DNA of 41,889 bases, taken from positions 1 to 41,889 of the forward strand of contig CAMHTQ010000004.1 of NCBI GenBank assembly GCA_946188105.1, given 5' to 3'. A model generated the notes under the pieces. That model worked only from the letters and a program-made list of their open reading frames with translations. It was not told the origin of the DNA and ran no database searches. Shown here piece after piece: positions 15,950-23,774 of this stretch. How positions within the stretch are numbered: the first letter of the stretch is position 1; the number at the start of each line of letters is the position of its first letter. Origin of the DNA: an uncultured Alphaproteobacteria bacterium (GTDB taxonomy: Bacteria > Pseudomonadota > Alphaproteobacteria > Rs-D84). Position numbers and translations under genes: made by a program.

Positions 15950-16177
15950 TTAATGTTCAATGTGTTTCGTAAAGTCGTGTAAGTCTGTGTCGGTGGCACT
16001 TAAAATTTTGGCTATACTGTTGCTGGACGGCCAACGTGGCTGACCGCATTTCGACCACCGCTTGCTTTTATTAAATGTGGTCGCATCCAGTCCGCTGCAC
16101 TTTGCCAACCCCGAACAAGACATCCCATGTTCAACCGCAAATTTCTCTATTGCTTGCCATACTTCTTCGTGTGTCAT
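15950..16177 (-). pseudogene. Truncated phage-type repressor, only the helix-turn-helix left
   Basis: The 75-residue frame reads MTHEEVWQAIEKFAVEHGMSCSGLAKCSGLD, then TTFNKSKRW and RWPSSNSIAKILSATDTDLHDF. This is the DNA-binding N-terminus of the alphaproteobacterial S24/LexA-like repressor family, whose members are about 200-230 residues with a C-terminal peptidase domain. Here the frame stops just after the helix-turn-helix domain, 10 bases from repeat copy B, so the rest was probably lost when the repeat arrived. GGGAGA before the ATG supports the start at 16177. The short product may still bind DNA. The peptidase half is not seen on either side. Confidence 0.7.
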
Positions 16178-16327
16178 AAAAATCTCCCATTGGTTGCCAT
16201 ACCACAGTAAAATTTTATGCCACATTGAAACACCACGCAATCAGGACGATTTCCCAGGATTTCCGCCCTTTTTCCATAATTTTTACCCCACCCCGATAAA
16301 TACAAAAATTTTTTTTGACAAAAACAC

Positions 16328-16356
16328 TTGACAAATGTAAAAAATTGTATTACATT
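16328..16356 (+). promoter_or_regulatory. Strong promoter without a protein gene
   Basis: TTGACA (16328-16333), 17 bases, TACATT (16351-16356). Transcription would start near 16363 and run into the structured region ending at 16563. Confidence 0.78.
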
Positions 16357-16362
16357 ACGATT

Positions 16363-16563
16363 CGTCAAAGGGATTAATCCATTTGATTTCGATTGTTATG
16401 CAATCGAATTGGGGCCCAGGGATTCAGACTCCCTCCTACATTCTCTCTCCTCTGGACCTTGGACCCCACCCCTTTTTTTACAGTTTAGAATGCCCGTTTC
16501 TTTTTCTCCTTTCCTTCCTTTCTGGGCATTCGAAAAAACCGCCGGCAACGGCGATTTTTTTTT
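16363..16563 (+). ncRNA. Candidate structured small RNA with CU-rich loops
   Basis: Between the promoter at 16328 and a terminator lie four hairpins. Hairpin 1 is TTCGATTG / CAATCGAA (16388-16395, 16401-16408). Hairpin 2 is a 12-bp stem with one mismatch (16410-16421 with 16457-16468) closing a loop with CUCCCUCCUAC and CUCUCUCCUCU. Hairpin 3 is GAATGCCC / GGGCATTC (16488-16495, 16524-16531) closing a loop of almost pure pyrimidine (UUCUCCUUUCCUUCC). Hairpin 4 is CGCCG-GCAA-CGGCG followed by T9 (16540-16563). Frames in the region are short and have no ribosome binding site. CU-rich loops complementary to Shine-Dalgarno sequences are known from alphaproteobacterial trans-acting RNAs such as the CcsR/cuckoo family; membership here is not claimed. 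Confidence 0.55.
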
Positions 16564-16565
16564 GC

Positions 16566-16600
16566 AAAAAAATACCCCCAGGGGTCCCAGGGGGGTATTT
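16566..16600 (-). terminator. Terminator of surface protein 2
   Basis: Stem AAATACCCCC / GGGGGTATTT (16570-16579, 16591-16600) followed on the minus strand by a T-run; 22 bases past the stop codon. It abuts the terminator of the candidate small RNA on the other strand. Confidence 0.88.
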
Positions 16601-16621
16601 ATTTTCAACCATTAACACATA

Positions 16622-18070
16622 TTAATATGCGAATGTTGTCCAGCTGTATGAACTACCGTCATATGACAACACACATGGTGCAGATGTAGAACATGCAGCG
16701 GTTCCACCGTTAATAGTGGCTGTTGGTGCCTTCATTTTGGTATATACAATTGCAGCATTAGTTGCAACATCCGCGTCTGCGATTGTGCTCTTGGTTGCCA
16801 AAGCACCAGCTGTGGTACCACCAGTTACCAAACCTTTTGCATCATATGAAACAAGGTTGTTTCCAGTTTTAGCAGTGATAGCTGTATTTGCAGTTACTTT
16901 GCCAGAGATAGTTGTTGCATAACCATCATATGTTGAAACTTTAGCAGCAGTGATACCAGAATCTACAGCATTTTGTTGTGCAGTAGTCAATGCAGCTTGT
17001 TTTCCCTGCAATGCTTTACCGATTGTGCCATCACTATATGTACCTGTTGCAGAATATGTACCACCCGCAGCACCAGCAATCGCTTCAGATTTAGCCGTTG
17101 AAACCTGGGTTGTTGTCGCAAAACTGCTATCATTTGTCAATTGAGATACTTTTGTTGGAACCGAAATATCCACAACCCCATCTGTCTTTGTAACCGCTGT
17201 ACCATTTTTCTTAATTGTTTGAACAGCAGTATCCGCCTTACCACCTTGGGTACTTGTTGCAAATTCAGATGTACTGTGTGTTACGATATTACCATATGTT
17301 GCGATTGTATCAGCGGCACCCTTACCAGCAGTTGCATTTGAACGGATTGTTGACAAATCAGAAATTGTGGCTTGTTTTCCCTGTAATGCTTTACCGATTG
17401 TATTATCACTATATGTGCCTGATGCATTATATGCACCGGTTGCAGCAGCGGCAATTGCTTCAGTTTTAGCAGTTGCAGCAGCACCAGATGCATCAAATTC
17501 AGATGTATTGTGTGTTACGATATTACCATAACCAGCAATTGTTGTGGCAGCGCCCGCACCAGCACTTGCATTGGAACGGATTGTCTGCAAATCAGAGATT
17601 GTATTTTGTTTTGCTGCCAATGCGGTTGCAACAGCCAATTCTGTTGGAACTTTGTCATTAGTAGCGGCATCTGTTCCCGTTGTTGCGGTACGTTGTGTTG
17701 TTGTTTTTATACCCTTGACCGCGGTAACCGATGGCGCCTTGGTCGCATCATCAGACAAAGTCAAAGCATTGGTGCCATTTGTTACGAAATTCGAACTGGT
17801 TGGAATTGATGGTTTGTTTGTCAAATCAGTATAGCTACCACTGGTTGCAACTGTTGCTAAATCGCCAGGTTGAACAGCGGTAGCACCAGCTGATGCACCA
17901 GAACGGATTGTTGATAAGTCAGTAATTGTATCTTGTTTTGTTGCGTCTTTGGTATCAACGTAACTTTTTGTTGCGATGATAGTTGTTGGTGTCGAGTCTA
18001 CTGCGTATGCCCCAGCAACACTCAATATTGATGCCATCACACCAAAAAATGCGATGTTTTTCATTTTCAT
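16622..18070 (-). CDS. Secreted tail-fibre-like surface protein 2
   Basis: The 482-residue product starts MKMKNIAFFGVMASILSVAGAYA, a signal peptide. The mature part is Ala/Thr/Gly-rich with repeats: KQDTITDLSTIRSGASAGA, KQNTISDLQTIRSNASAGA and KQATISDLSTIRSNATAG each followed by a different linker, plus three (G)TYSD-N/G-TIGKALQGKQA units. SGSYTDLTNKPSIP and ATKSYVDT are typical of phage tail-fibre stalks, suggesting a trimeric fibre at the surface. The C-terminus has a Cys pair (ACSTSAPC) like that of its paralogue at 14025-15065. The second Met (18064) is also possible. No anchor is recognised. The gene is convergent with its paralogue and shares an identical 80-bp cassette with it. Confidence 0.78.
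   Translation of the reverse strand: MKMKNIAFFGVMASILSVAGAYAVDSTPTTIIATKSYVDTKDATKQDTITDLSTIRSGASAGATAVQPGDLATVATSGSYTDLTNKPSIPTSSNFVTNGTNALTLSDDATKAPSVTAVKGIKTTTQRTATTGTDAATNDKVPTELAVATALAAKQNTISDLQTIRSNASAGAGAATTIAGYGNIVTHNTSEFDASGAAATAKTEAIAAAATGAYNASGTYSDNTIGKALQGKQATISDLSTIRSNATAGKGAADTIATYGNIVTHSTSEFATSTQGGKADTAVQTIKKNGTAVTKTDGVVDISVPTKVSQLTNDSSFATTTQVSTAKSEAIAGAAGGTYSATGTYSDGTIGKALQGKQAALTTAQQNAVDSGITAAKVSTYDGYATTISGKVTANTAITAKTGNNLVSYDAKGLVTGGTTAGALATKSTIADADVATNAAIVYTKMKAPTATINGGTAACSTSAPCVLSYDGSSYSWTTFAY
17364..17443 (-). repeat. 80-bp cassette identical to 14202-14281 (inverted)
   Basis: Perfect reverse-complement copy of 14202-14281. A more diverged third version of the same cassette lies within this gene near 16998-17066. 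Confidence 0.9.
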
Positions 18071-18166
18071 TTCCAGACCCCTTTGTCTTTGTTATCGTTT
18101 GTTTGTTTGTTTTGAAAGGTTTTTTTACATATATTACGAAAAAATCCCCCTCCAAATTCTAAATAC

Positions 18167-18196
18167 ATTATATCATATTTTGGGGTGCGTGAACAA
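18167..18196 (-). promoter_or_regulatory. Probable promoter of surface protein 2
   Basis: TTGTTC (18196-18191), 18 bases, TATAAT (18172-18167) on the minus strand, giving a leader of about 90 bases. The TATGATA-AAT-GTAT and later GGGGGA parts of the leader are also found before surface protein 1. The rest of 18071-18396 holds only the weak terminator of lpxI. Confidence 0.6.
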
Positions 18197-18233
18197 GGGC
18201 AAAAAAATTTGTTCCACCAAATTTAATTCTATC

Positions 18234-18260
18234 AAAAAACCCCGAATTTATGCGGGATTT
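18234..18260 (-). terminator. Weak terminator downstream of lpxI
   Basis: CCCG / CGGG (18241-18244, 18253-18256) extended by AAA / TTT across one mismatch, followed by a T-run on the minus strand. It lies about 140 bases past the lpxI stop. Confidence 0.5.
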
Positions 18261-18396
18261 ATGATATTTTATTATCTGCACGCCAATTTCAAAAATAAAA
18301 AAAATGAAAAAAATTTTATCTTTTTTTAAGAAAAAATTCGGCACCAATCGGTTCCGATTTTATCGATTTTTATCCTATAAAATATACCTGATGTTT

Positions 18397-19215
18397 TTAT
18401 ACCGATTTGATAAAAATTTTATGTTTGTTCGCCTCGGCAATTACGGCTGGTTTATCAATAACAAAACATGTCTTGGCATTTACAACAATACCACGCAAAT
18501 GCGCCGCAGCAACCGCACGAACCGTATCAACACCAATCGCAGGTATATCAATTCGTAAATCTTGGCCGGGTTTTGTCATTTTCGCAAATACACCGCTGGA
18601 TTTCCTTTTATTCCTACGCATTTCCACCACCCGTTCCAGCATGCGCGCGGTTCCCTCGGCCGCCTCGACCGCGACAACCTGTTTATCAACCACAACCGAT
18701 GCACCAATATCCTGGGTCCCGATTGTATGCGATACATCAATGGCACGTTCCAAATCCGCCATATCCGCACGCGTTGGTTTCACCCGCGTTTGTATCCCAG
18801 ATTTTTCAAAAGTCAATTCTGGGGCGATATCTTGGGCCGCCAAAATTTCATATCCGCGTTTTTCTAATGCCTTGTTAAATGCAACCGCCATGGAATCATA
18901 CCCCCGTTGATGTTTTAATACACTGAATAATACACCCAAAGACCAAAAATCAGGCCGAATGTCAGATAAATTTACATGCCCCAATGCCCCAACAAACACT
19001 AATTTATGAATACCACGTTTTCGACATTCGCGTGCCGCACGCCCCGCCCCGCCTAAACGGATAACCAAATCAGGTTTTAATGCCGGATCATAAAAATTCT
19101 TTAACCCAACAACATACACGTCCCAGCCATTTTTACGCAACGCATCACGTGTGAAAAACGGTAAAGACAATGCACCGGCAAATAAAGCTATTTTTTTATC
19201 TGTATTTTTTTTCAT
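18397..19215 (-). CDS. lpxI: UDP-2,3-diacylglucosamine pyrophosphatase LpxI
   Basis: LpxI hydrolyses UDP-2,3-diacylglucosamine to lipid X and UMP in lipid A synthesis and replaces LpxH in most alphaproteobacteria. The 272-residue protein has the family layout: IALFAGALSLPFF (N-terminal nucleotide-binding strand), VIRLGGAGRAARECRKRGIHKLVF, then RAIDVSHTIGTQDIGASVVV, VVAVEAAEGTARMLERV, MTKPGQDLRIDIPAIGVDTV and the closing GIVVNAKTCFVIDKPAVIAEANK. Length is normal. The ATG at 19215 has no clear ribosome binding site. It is divergent from the gene at 19295. Its presence shows that the cell makes lipid A. Confidence 0.93.
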   Translation of the reverse strand: MKKNTDKKIALFAGALSLPFFTRDALRKNGWDVYVVGLKNFYDPALKPDLVIRLGGAGRAARECRKRGIHKLVFVGALGHVNLSDIRPDFWSLGVLFSVLKHQRGYDSMAVAFNKALEKRGYEILAAQDIAPELTFEKSGIQTRVKPTRADMADLERAIDVSHTIGTQDIGASVVVDKQVVAVEAAEGTARMLERVVEMRRNKRKSSGVFAKMTKPGQDLRIDIPAIGVDTVRAVAAAHLRGIVVNAKTCFVIDKPAVIAEANKHKIFIKSV

Positions 19216-19241
19216 ATTTTATATGGTACCCAGAAAACAAC

Positions 19242-19269
19242 TTGGAATCAACAGAAATTATGCTAGACT
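19242..19269 (+). promoter_or_regulatory. Promoter of the RNA methyltransferase gene
   Basis: TTGGAA (19242-19247), 16 bases, TAGACT (19264-19269); the ATG at 19295 follows AAGGA. Confidence 0.55.
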
Positions 19270-19294
19270 GTAAAAATAAGCCAAGGATAATAAA

Positions 19295-20224
19295 ATGACT
19301 AAATGCCCTTTTTTCGGTTTGTGTGGTGGTTGCAAATATGATTTTACTGCCCCTGATTATCATGAAAAAAAATTATCAGAATTACCAAAAATCGATAATT
19401 TATCTACACCAATTTGGGGCGAACCGGGGTGTCGTCGTCGGGCTGATTTCGCGGCATCACCAAATCATTTCGGATTTTATAAAACAGGAACTCGCGATAT
19501 TATAAATATAACAAATTGCCCAAATTTAATGCCCGAAATAAATGATATTTTACCAAACTTGGCGAATTTGCCATGGGGTTGCACCGCATCTGTTTTGGTA
19601 ACCGTATGTGAAAACGGCATTGTTATAAATGTAACCAGCGATGTGCCATATTTTAATCCAGAATTCAGAACCGCGGTTCAAAAATTACCTGCACAAATAA
19701 TTCGGTTCACTTGGAATTCAACTGTGGTGCGTGCATATATTGAACCAGAAATCAAATTTGATGATAAAACAGTTTCTTTCCCAGATAATGCGTTTTTACA
19801 ACCAACCGCCACAACAGAAAAATCTTTGCGAGAATTGGTTGTCAATGCAACCGCAAATTCAAAACATATCGCAGATTTATTTTGTGGTTTAGGAAATTTT
19901 ACCTATGCAACCAACGCAACTGGATTTGATATTTTTGGCATTGGAATAAATCGCGATTTGTTTAAAAAACCACTGTCTGTATCACAATTAAATCAATATG
20001 ATGCCGTAATTATGGATCCACCACGTGCAGGTGCTTTTGCCGTCAGTAAAGAATTAGCAAAATCAAACGTTCCGTTGGTCGTGTATATTTCTTGTAATCC
20101 TGCAACATGGACACGCGACAAAAATGTTTTATTACGAGGTGGATATTCTATTCAGGAAATAATTCCTGTGGATCAATTTGTTGGATCAAACCATTGGGAA
20201 ATCTTTTCCATTTTTACAAAATAA
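19295..20224 (+). CDS. Short RlmD/TrmA-type RNA (uracil-5-)-methyltransferase
   Basis: These enzymes methylate C5 of a uridine in 23S rRNA or tRNA using S-adenosylmethionine. The 309-residue protein starts directly with the iron-sulfur Cys set C4-x5-C10-x2-C13, with a fourth Cys in NITNCPNL. The methyltransferase part has IADLFCGLGNFTYA (SAM binding), DPPRAGAF and the catalytic Cys in YISCNPATWTRD. RlmD and RumA are usually over 400 residues; the N-terminal TRAM domain is absent and the linker is short. Which uridine is modified cannot be told. The ATG has AAGGA in front. Confidence 0.87.
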   Translation: MTKCPFFGLCGGCKYDFTAPDYHEKKLSELPKIDNLSTPIWGEPGCRRRADFAASPNHFGFYKTGTRDIINITNCPNLMPEINDILPNLANLPWGCTASVLVTVCENGIVINVTSDVPYFNPEFRTAVQKLPAQIIRFTWNSTVVRAYIEPEIKFDDKTVSFPDNAFLQPTATTEKSLRELVVNATANSKHIADLFCGLGNFTYATNATGFDIFGIGINRDLFKKPLSVSQLNQYDAVIMDPPRAGAFAVSKELAKSNVPLVVYISCNPATWTRDKNVLLRGGYSIQEIIPVDQFVGSNHWEIFSIFTK

Positions 20225-20226
20225 AT

Positions 20227-20250
20227 AAAGGGGAACTTTCGTTCCCCTTT
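20227..20250. terminator. Terminator between convergent genes
   Basis: AAAGGGGAAC / GTTCCCCTTT around TTTC, just after the methyltransferase stop and 21 bases from the end of the convergent gene at 20271. T-runs are short on both strands. Confidence 0.75.
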
Positions 20251-20270
20251 CCCACACACAAAAACTTTGT

Positions 20271-22793
20271 TTAATGAACGTTTCCTTCACCATCAATGAT
20301 GTGAACAGATTGCCAAACTGACGCCTTTTCACCACCATCGTTTGCAACACTTAACAAATACAAACCAGTGCTTTCTGGAATATCAACAAATGTTGATATA
20401 TTCTGCAATGAAGTATTGATTTTGGTTTCAATGCTGTTGGCCAACAAGTTAATATATGTCTTGTCATAATAATTGTTGGTTAAATATGACGATTTCACAT
20501 ATGGCAATTCAATAGAGGTTAAATCCAATGTATGCCATTCATCCTCGTCAGTATAACGCCATTGTAAATTCTTGTTATCGACACGCATTTCAGACGTTTT
20601 TAATCCAACCAATTTTTCATCCAACTGGGCTTTTAAATCAGCCATATTGACACCGATTTCACCAGTTTCTTCATTCAATACGATATAACCATCTTCTGCT
20701 GGTGTTAACTTTACCTGTTTGCCAGCCAAATCAGAATCAATTCTTAACACCACATCCATAACATCTGCTTCTTTGGCATAGCCATCCAACAAAGATGTTA
20801 AATTATAAACATTTGTCCACTTTTTAACATCATTACCATTTGAATCTTTGATAACTTGGCCACTGCCGTCTGTTAAATATTCATCCTTGTAACGCCATTG
20901 CAACACACCATTATCAACGCGCATTTCAGATGTTTTCAATCTGTCTATACCCAATGCATCTTTCAAGTCATTGAATTTCAACCCGATTTTGTCGCTGCCA
21001 TCCATAGGTGTAATTGCGATAAAGCCATTATCAGCCTCGGTCAATTTAACCTGTTTGTTTTCCAATTGCTCATTCAAATATGTTTTATCAGCATAATCTT
21101 GTAATGAAGTTGCCAATTCAGATGACAAATCAGTACCTGTAATATAACTTTGTAATCTTTCGTTCAAAGATTCATTGCTGACATAACTTGCCAATTTTCC
21201 ATCGACCAAGTTTTTGATGCTACCTGCATCATGCCAAATCTCTGCACCATTTGCACCAACCTCATCAGTATAACGCCATTGTAAATTTCCATTTTCAGTA
21301 ATCTCCATTTCAACGGTCGCCTCTGGGATTTGCAATGCAGCACGCAATTCAGTCAATTTCAAATTGATTTTATTGTTATCCAATGTCACATAACCATCTT
21401 CATCAGTGGTCAACTTTCCCTGCAATTCAGACAATTTAGTATTAGGAACAAAATCCACCAATTTATTATCAATCAAATCATTGATATTTTGTGATGTTTT
21501 TGTCCATTTTTTCGTAACACCATCTTGTTCAAAATCATCCATATAACGCCATTGCAACTTGCCATCTGATGCAATTTCCATTTCGATTTTATCAGGAATA
21601 TTCAACGCATTTTTCAATTCGCTGAATTTTACGTTAATTTGGTTGTTTTCTATCTTTAAATATCCATTTGCATCAGTCGTCAATACACCCTGCAAATCCG
21701 CCAATGCAGATGTTTGCACATAATTATCCAATGTTGCCTTTTGAACATAATTATCTAAACTTTGTTGCAACAAACCATTGATGTCCGCAGTTTGCCATTT
21801 CTTGGTAACTTCATCATCTTCATAATCATCCATATAACGCCATTGCAATTTACCATCCTCGGTAAAGCGAATTTCAGATGTCTTTTTCTCAGAAATACCT
21901 AATGCTTCTTGCAACTCATTAAAATTAACACCGATTGTACCCACCTGTTTGTTAATTGTGATAAAACCGTTATCGGCCTCACTCAACATACCTTGCTTGC
22001 CATCTAACGCATCTTTCAAAGATTGCAAAGACGAATTATTACTTGCTAAATCGTAATCATCCAACACCTGACCTAAATCAATCAATGGATTTTCGTCACT
22101 GGTACAGGCGGTCTTTTCTGCATCAGAATAACACCAAGACAATTTATAATCACTGTCAATACGGGTCATAATTGGTTTTTCCGTACTTAATGCAGTACGC
22201 AAATCTTCTTGCAATGCCGCGATATCAATTGAAACTACATTGTTACCATCACCACTAATATCAATATATTGACCACCCTCTAATGCCATAGAACCCTGAG
22301 GATTATTTTTTAAATCATTAATTTCGTTTTGTAAACCTTGTAATTGTTCAGACAACGCAGCCAAATCTGCACTTACTGCAGCACTGCTGGCGGCACCACC
22401 CGCAACACTGCTGCCACCTGATGTTTGACCAGTCCCAGTTGTTCCCCCAGACACAATGTTTTTATTAGAAAAATATTGACCAATAGACAAACGTGCACCA
22501 GATGGAGAAGAATCCAGAACAACACTGCCACCACTTGGTTTTGCAGCACCACCCGATGCAGATTTAATATTACCAACACTTACAGATTTTGGTGTAAAAC
22601 GCAATGACGAAGCACGTGCAGTTTGTCCAACTGCAGATGTTTTCACCCCAGAACTATTCGTGGAATTTGCACCAACGACAGTTTTTCCATTCGTACCTAA
22701 CATACGCACCGAAGATGCAGCATTCGCAGACATCGTCAGCATACATGCGATGCTTGTCAAAATAAATGAATAAAAACCAGTACTTCTTTTCAT
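20271..22793 (-). CDS. Large secreted repeat protein with LQWRY modules
   Basis: The 840-residue product has a signal peptide (MKRSTGFYSFILTSIACMLT, cleavage after SANA), a Ser/Gly-rich region to about 140, a coiled-coil (LAALSEQLQGLQNEINDLKNN) and then a repeated module of about 90-120 residues. Each module holds a L-T-x-A/D-x-(N/D)-G-(F/Y)-I/V strand, a segment I-x-(V/L)-x-F/M-x-(E/D)-L-x-x-A-L and S/E-E-M/I-x-x-x-G-x-LQWRY-x-D. LQWRY occurs five times; a sixth, early version reads KLSWCYSD. Stalk-like helices with NYYDKTYIN and ETKINTSLQ occur near the end. The build suggests a trimeric, fibre-like surface protein. A GTG start four codons upstream is possible. It follows the barrel gene at 22809 within a few bases, so the two are an operon. 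Confidence 0.72.
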   Translation of the reverse strand: MKRSTGFYSFILTSIACMLTMSANAASSVRMLGTNGKTVVGANSTNSSGVKTSAVGQTARASSLRFTPKSVSVGNIKSASGGAAKPSGGSVVLDSSPSGARLSIGQYFSNKNIVSGGTTGTGQTSGGSSVAGGAASSAAVSADLAALSEQLQGLQNEINDLKNNPQGSMALEGGQYIDISGDGNNVVSIDIAALQEDLRTALSTEKPIMTRIDSDYKLSWCYSDAEKTACTSDENPLIDLGQVLDDYDLASNNSSLQSLKDALDGKQGMLSEADNGFITINKQVGTIGVNFNELQEALGISEKKTSEIRFTEDGKLQWRYMDDYEDDEVTKKWQTADINGLLQQSLDNYVQKATLDNYVQTSALADLQGVLTTDANGYLKIENNQINVKFSELKNALNIPDKIEMEIASDGKLQWRYMDDFEQDGVTKKWTKTSQNINDLIDNKLVDFVPNTKLSELQGKLTTDEDGYVTLDNNKINLKLTELRAALQIPEATVEMEITENGNLQWRYTDEVGANGAEIWHDAGSIKNLVDGKLASYVSNESLNERLQSYITGTDLSSELATSLQDYADKTYLNEQLENKQVKLTEADNGFIAITPMDGSDKIGLKFNDLKDALGIDRLKTSEMRVDNGVLQWRYKDEYLTDGSGQVIKDSNGNDVKKWTNVYNLTSLLDGYAKEADVMDVVLRIDSDLAGKQVKLTPAEDGYIVLNEETGEIGVNMADLKAQLDEKLVGLKTSEMRVDNKNLQWRYTDEDEWHTLDLTSIELPYVKSSYLTNNYYDKTYINLLANSIETKINTSLQNISTFVDIPESTGLYLLSVANDGGEKASVWQSVHIIDGEGNVH

Positions 22794-22808
22794 AGCTCTA
22801 ACCACTTG

Positions 22809-23648
22809 TTAAAATTTATACCGTATTCCCGCAGAAACCGTGTTTTCCATTATGAAACTGCCCTCTACTTGCAAATTGCCCTGCTCTGTTTCATAAACAA
22901 AGTATTGCGACATCTTGGTTCCATTAAATCCAGACAAACGGTAACGCAAATCAACATAAATATCGTCTGCAACATTTGTTGAATAACCAACCATCGCACT
23001 AAACTTTGGAGTAATAGAACTCTTTTCAACTGTATTGCCAGCGAACAAAGCCCCACCTATTGTGGTTGTTGGTCTTGCCAATCCCAATCCACCACCGACA
23101 TAAAAACCATGTTCAAAATCATAATAAACGTTCGCAGACAAATATGGGGCCGACATAGTATATTTTGCTAAATCTTCTTTGTCAGAAAATTCAGTTGTAA
23201 TTCCTAATTCAACATCCCCTCGTATTTTTGGTGTAAAATACATTCCCAAAGCAACCGATCCGCCAAAAACGTTTTCAAACGAATATTCATCCTTGCTGAA
23301 TACCAACATATCGCCTGTATAATCTGACTTGTACTCATTTGTCCAAGACCAAAAACTGGCCATTATATTGGCGGCAACATACATATCTTTGGATGTATTG
23401 GAATTGGATACACTTTGCCTCTGTTGACCATCGAACGAGGTTGTTCTTTTACTAAAATCATATTTCCTAGAATAATTTCTGGAATAATCCATCTGTTGTT
23501 GATTTTGAGCCTGTTGTTTTTGTGTTGCCTGAACACAACCAGGATAATAACTGCACGGATGTGTTGGCACATATGCCATACTGCCAAACGCAACAGCCGG
23601 CGCAAAACCAGCCCCCATTATGAATAAACACAATTTTTTCAGAGACAT
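22809..23648 (-). CDS. Outer-membrane beta-barrel protein
   Basis: The 279-residue product has a signal peptide (MSLKKLCLFIMGAGFAPAVAFG), a Gln/Ser-rich exposed stretch with a Cys pair (HPCSYYPGC), and from about residue 85 eight or so amphipathic strands such as MYVAANIMASFWSW, VALGMYFTPKIRGDVELGI, GFYVGGGLGLARP and DIYVDLRYRLSGF. It ends SAGIRYKF, a C-terminal Phe typical of barrels inserted by BAM. It resembles OmpA/Opa-like 8-strand porins (inference). AGGAAA precedes the ATG. It is the first gene of an operon with the large repeat protein and could anchor or assemble it. Confidence 0.82.
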   Translation of the reverse strand: MSLKKLCLFIMGAGFAPAVAFGSMAYVPTHPCSYYPGCVQATQKQQAQNQQQMDYSRNYSRKYDFSKRTTSFDGQQRQSVSNSNTSKDMYVAANIMASFWSWTNEYKSDYTGDMLVFSKDEYSFENVFGGSVALGMYFTPKIRGDVELGITTEFSDKEDLAKYTMSAPYLSANVYYDFEHGFYVGGGLGLARPTTTIGGALFAGNTVEKSSITPKFSAMVGYSTNVADDIYVDLRYRLSGFNGTKMSQYFVYETEQGNLQVEGSFIMENTVSAGIRYKF

Positions 23649-23670
23649 TTTCCTACCATTCTTTTTTACA

Positions 23671-23699
23671 ATTTTATCATATTTTTAATCTTTTTCCAA
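23671..23699 (-). promoter_or_regulatory. Promoter of the barrel and repeat-protein operon
   Basis: TTGGAA (23699-23694), 17 bases, TAAAAT (23676-23671) on the minus strand. Confidence 0.6.
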
Positions 23700-23735
23700 A
23701 TCATAAAAGCGGTTTTTGAAAATTTATTTTATCAT

Positions 23736-23764
23736 TTGACCAATCTGTTATTTTTTTTTAACAT
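23736..23764 (+). promoter_or_regulatory. Promoter of ftsE, giving a nearly leaderless transcript
   Basis: TTGACC (23736-23741), 17 bases, TAACAT (23759-23764). The ATG of ftsE at 23775 is only 10 bases beyond the -10 box and lacks a ribosome binding site, so translation may be leaderless. Confidence 0.6.
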
Positions 23765-23774
23765 AATTCCTGAA

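Noticed and set aside
16328..16615. Open frame of 95 residues on the plus strand over the small-RNA candidate
   Set aside because: No ribosome binding site, the first codon lies inside the promoter, composition is unlike any protein and the frame runs through the terminators.
14025..18070. Prophage tail region (tail-fibre-like proteins, repressor remnant)
   Set aside because: The fibre-like proteins have signal peptides and no capsid, terminase or baseplate gene is present; only the truncated repressor hints at a former phage.
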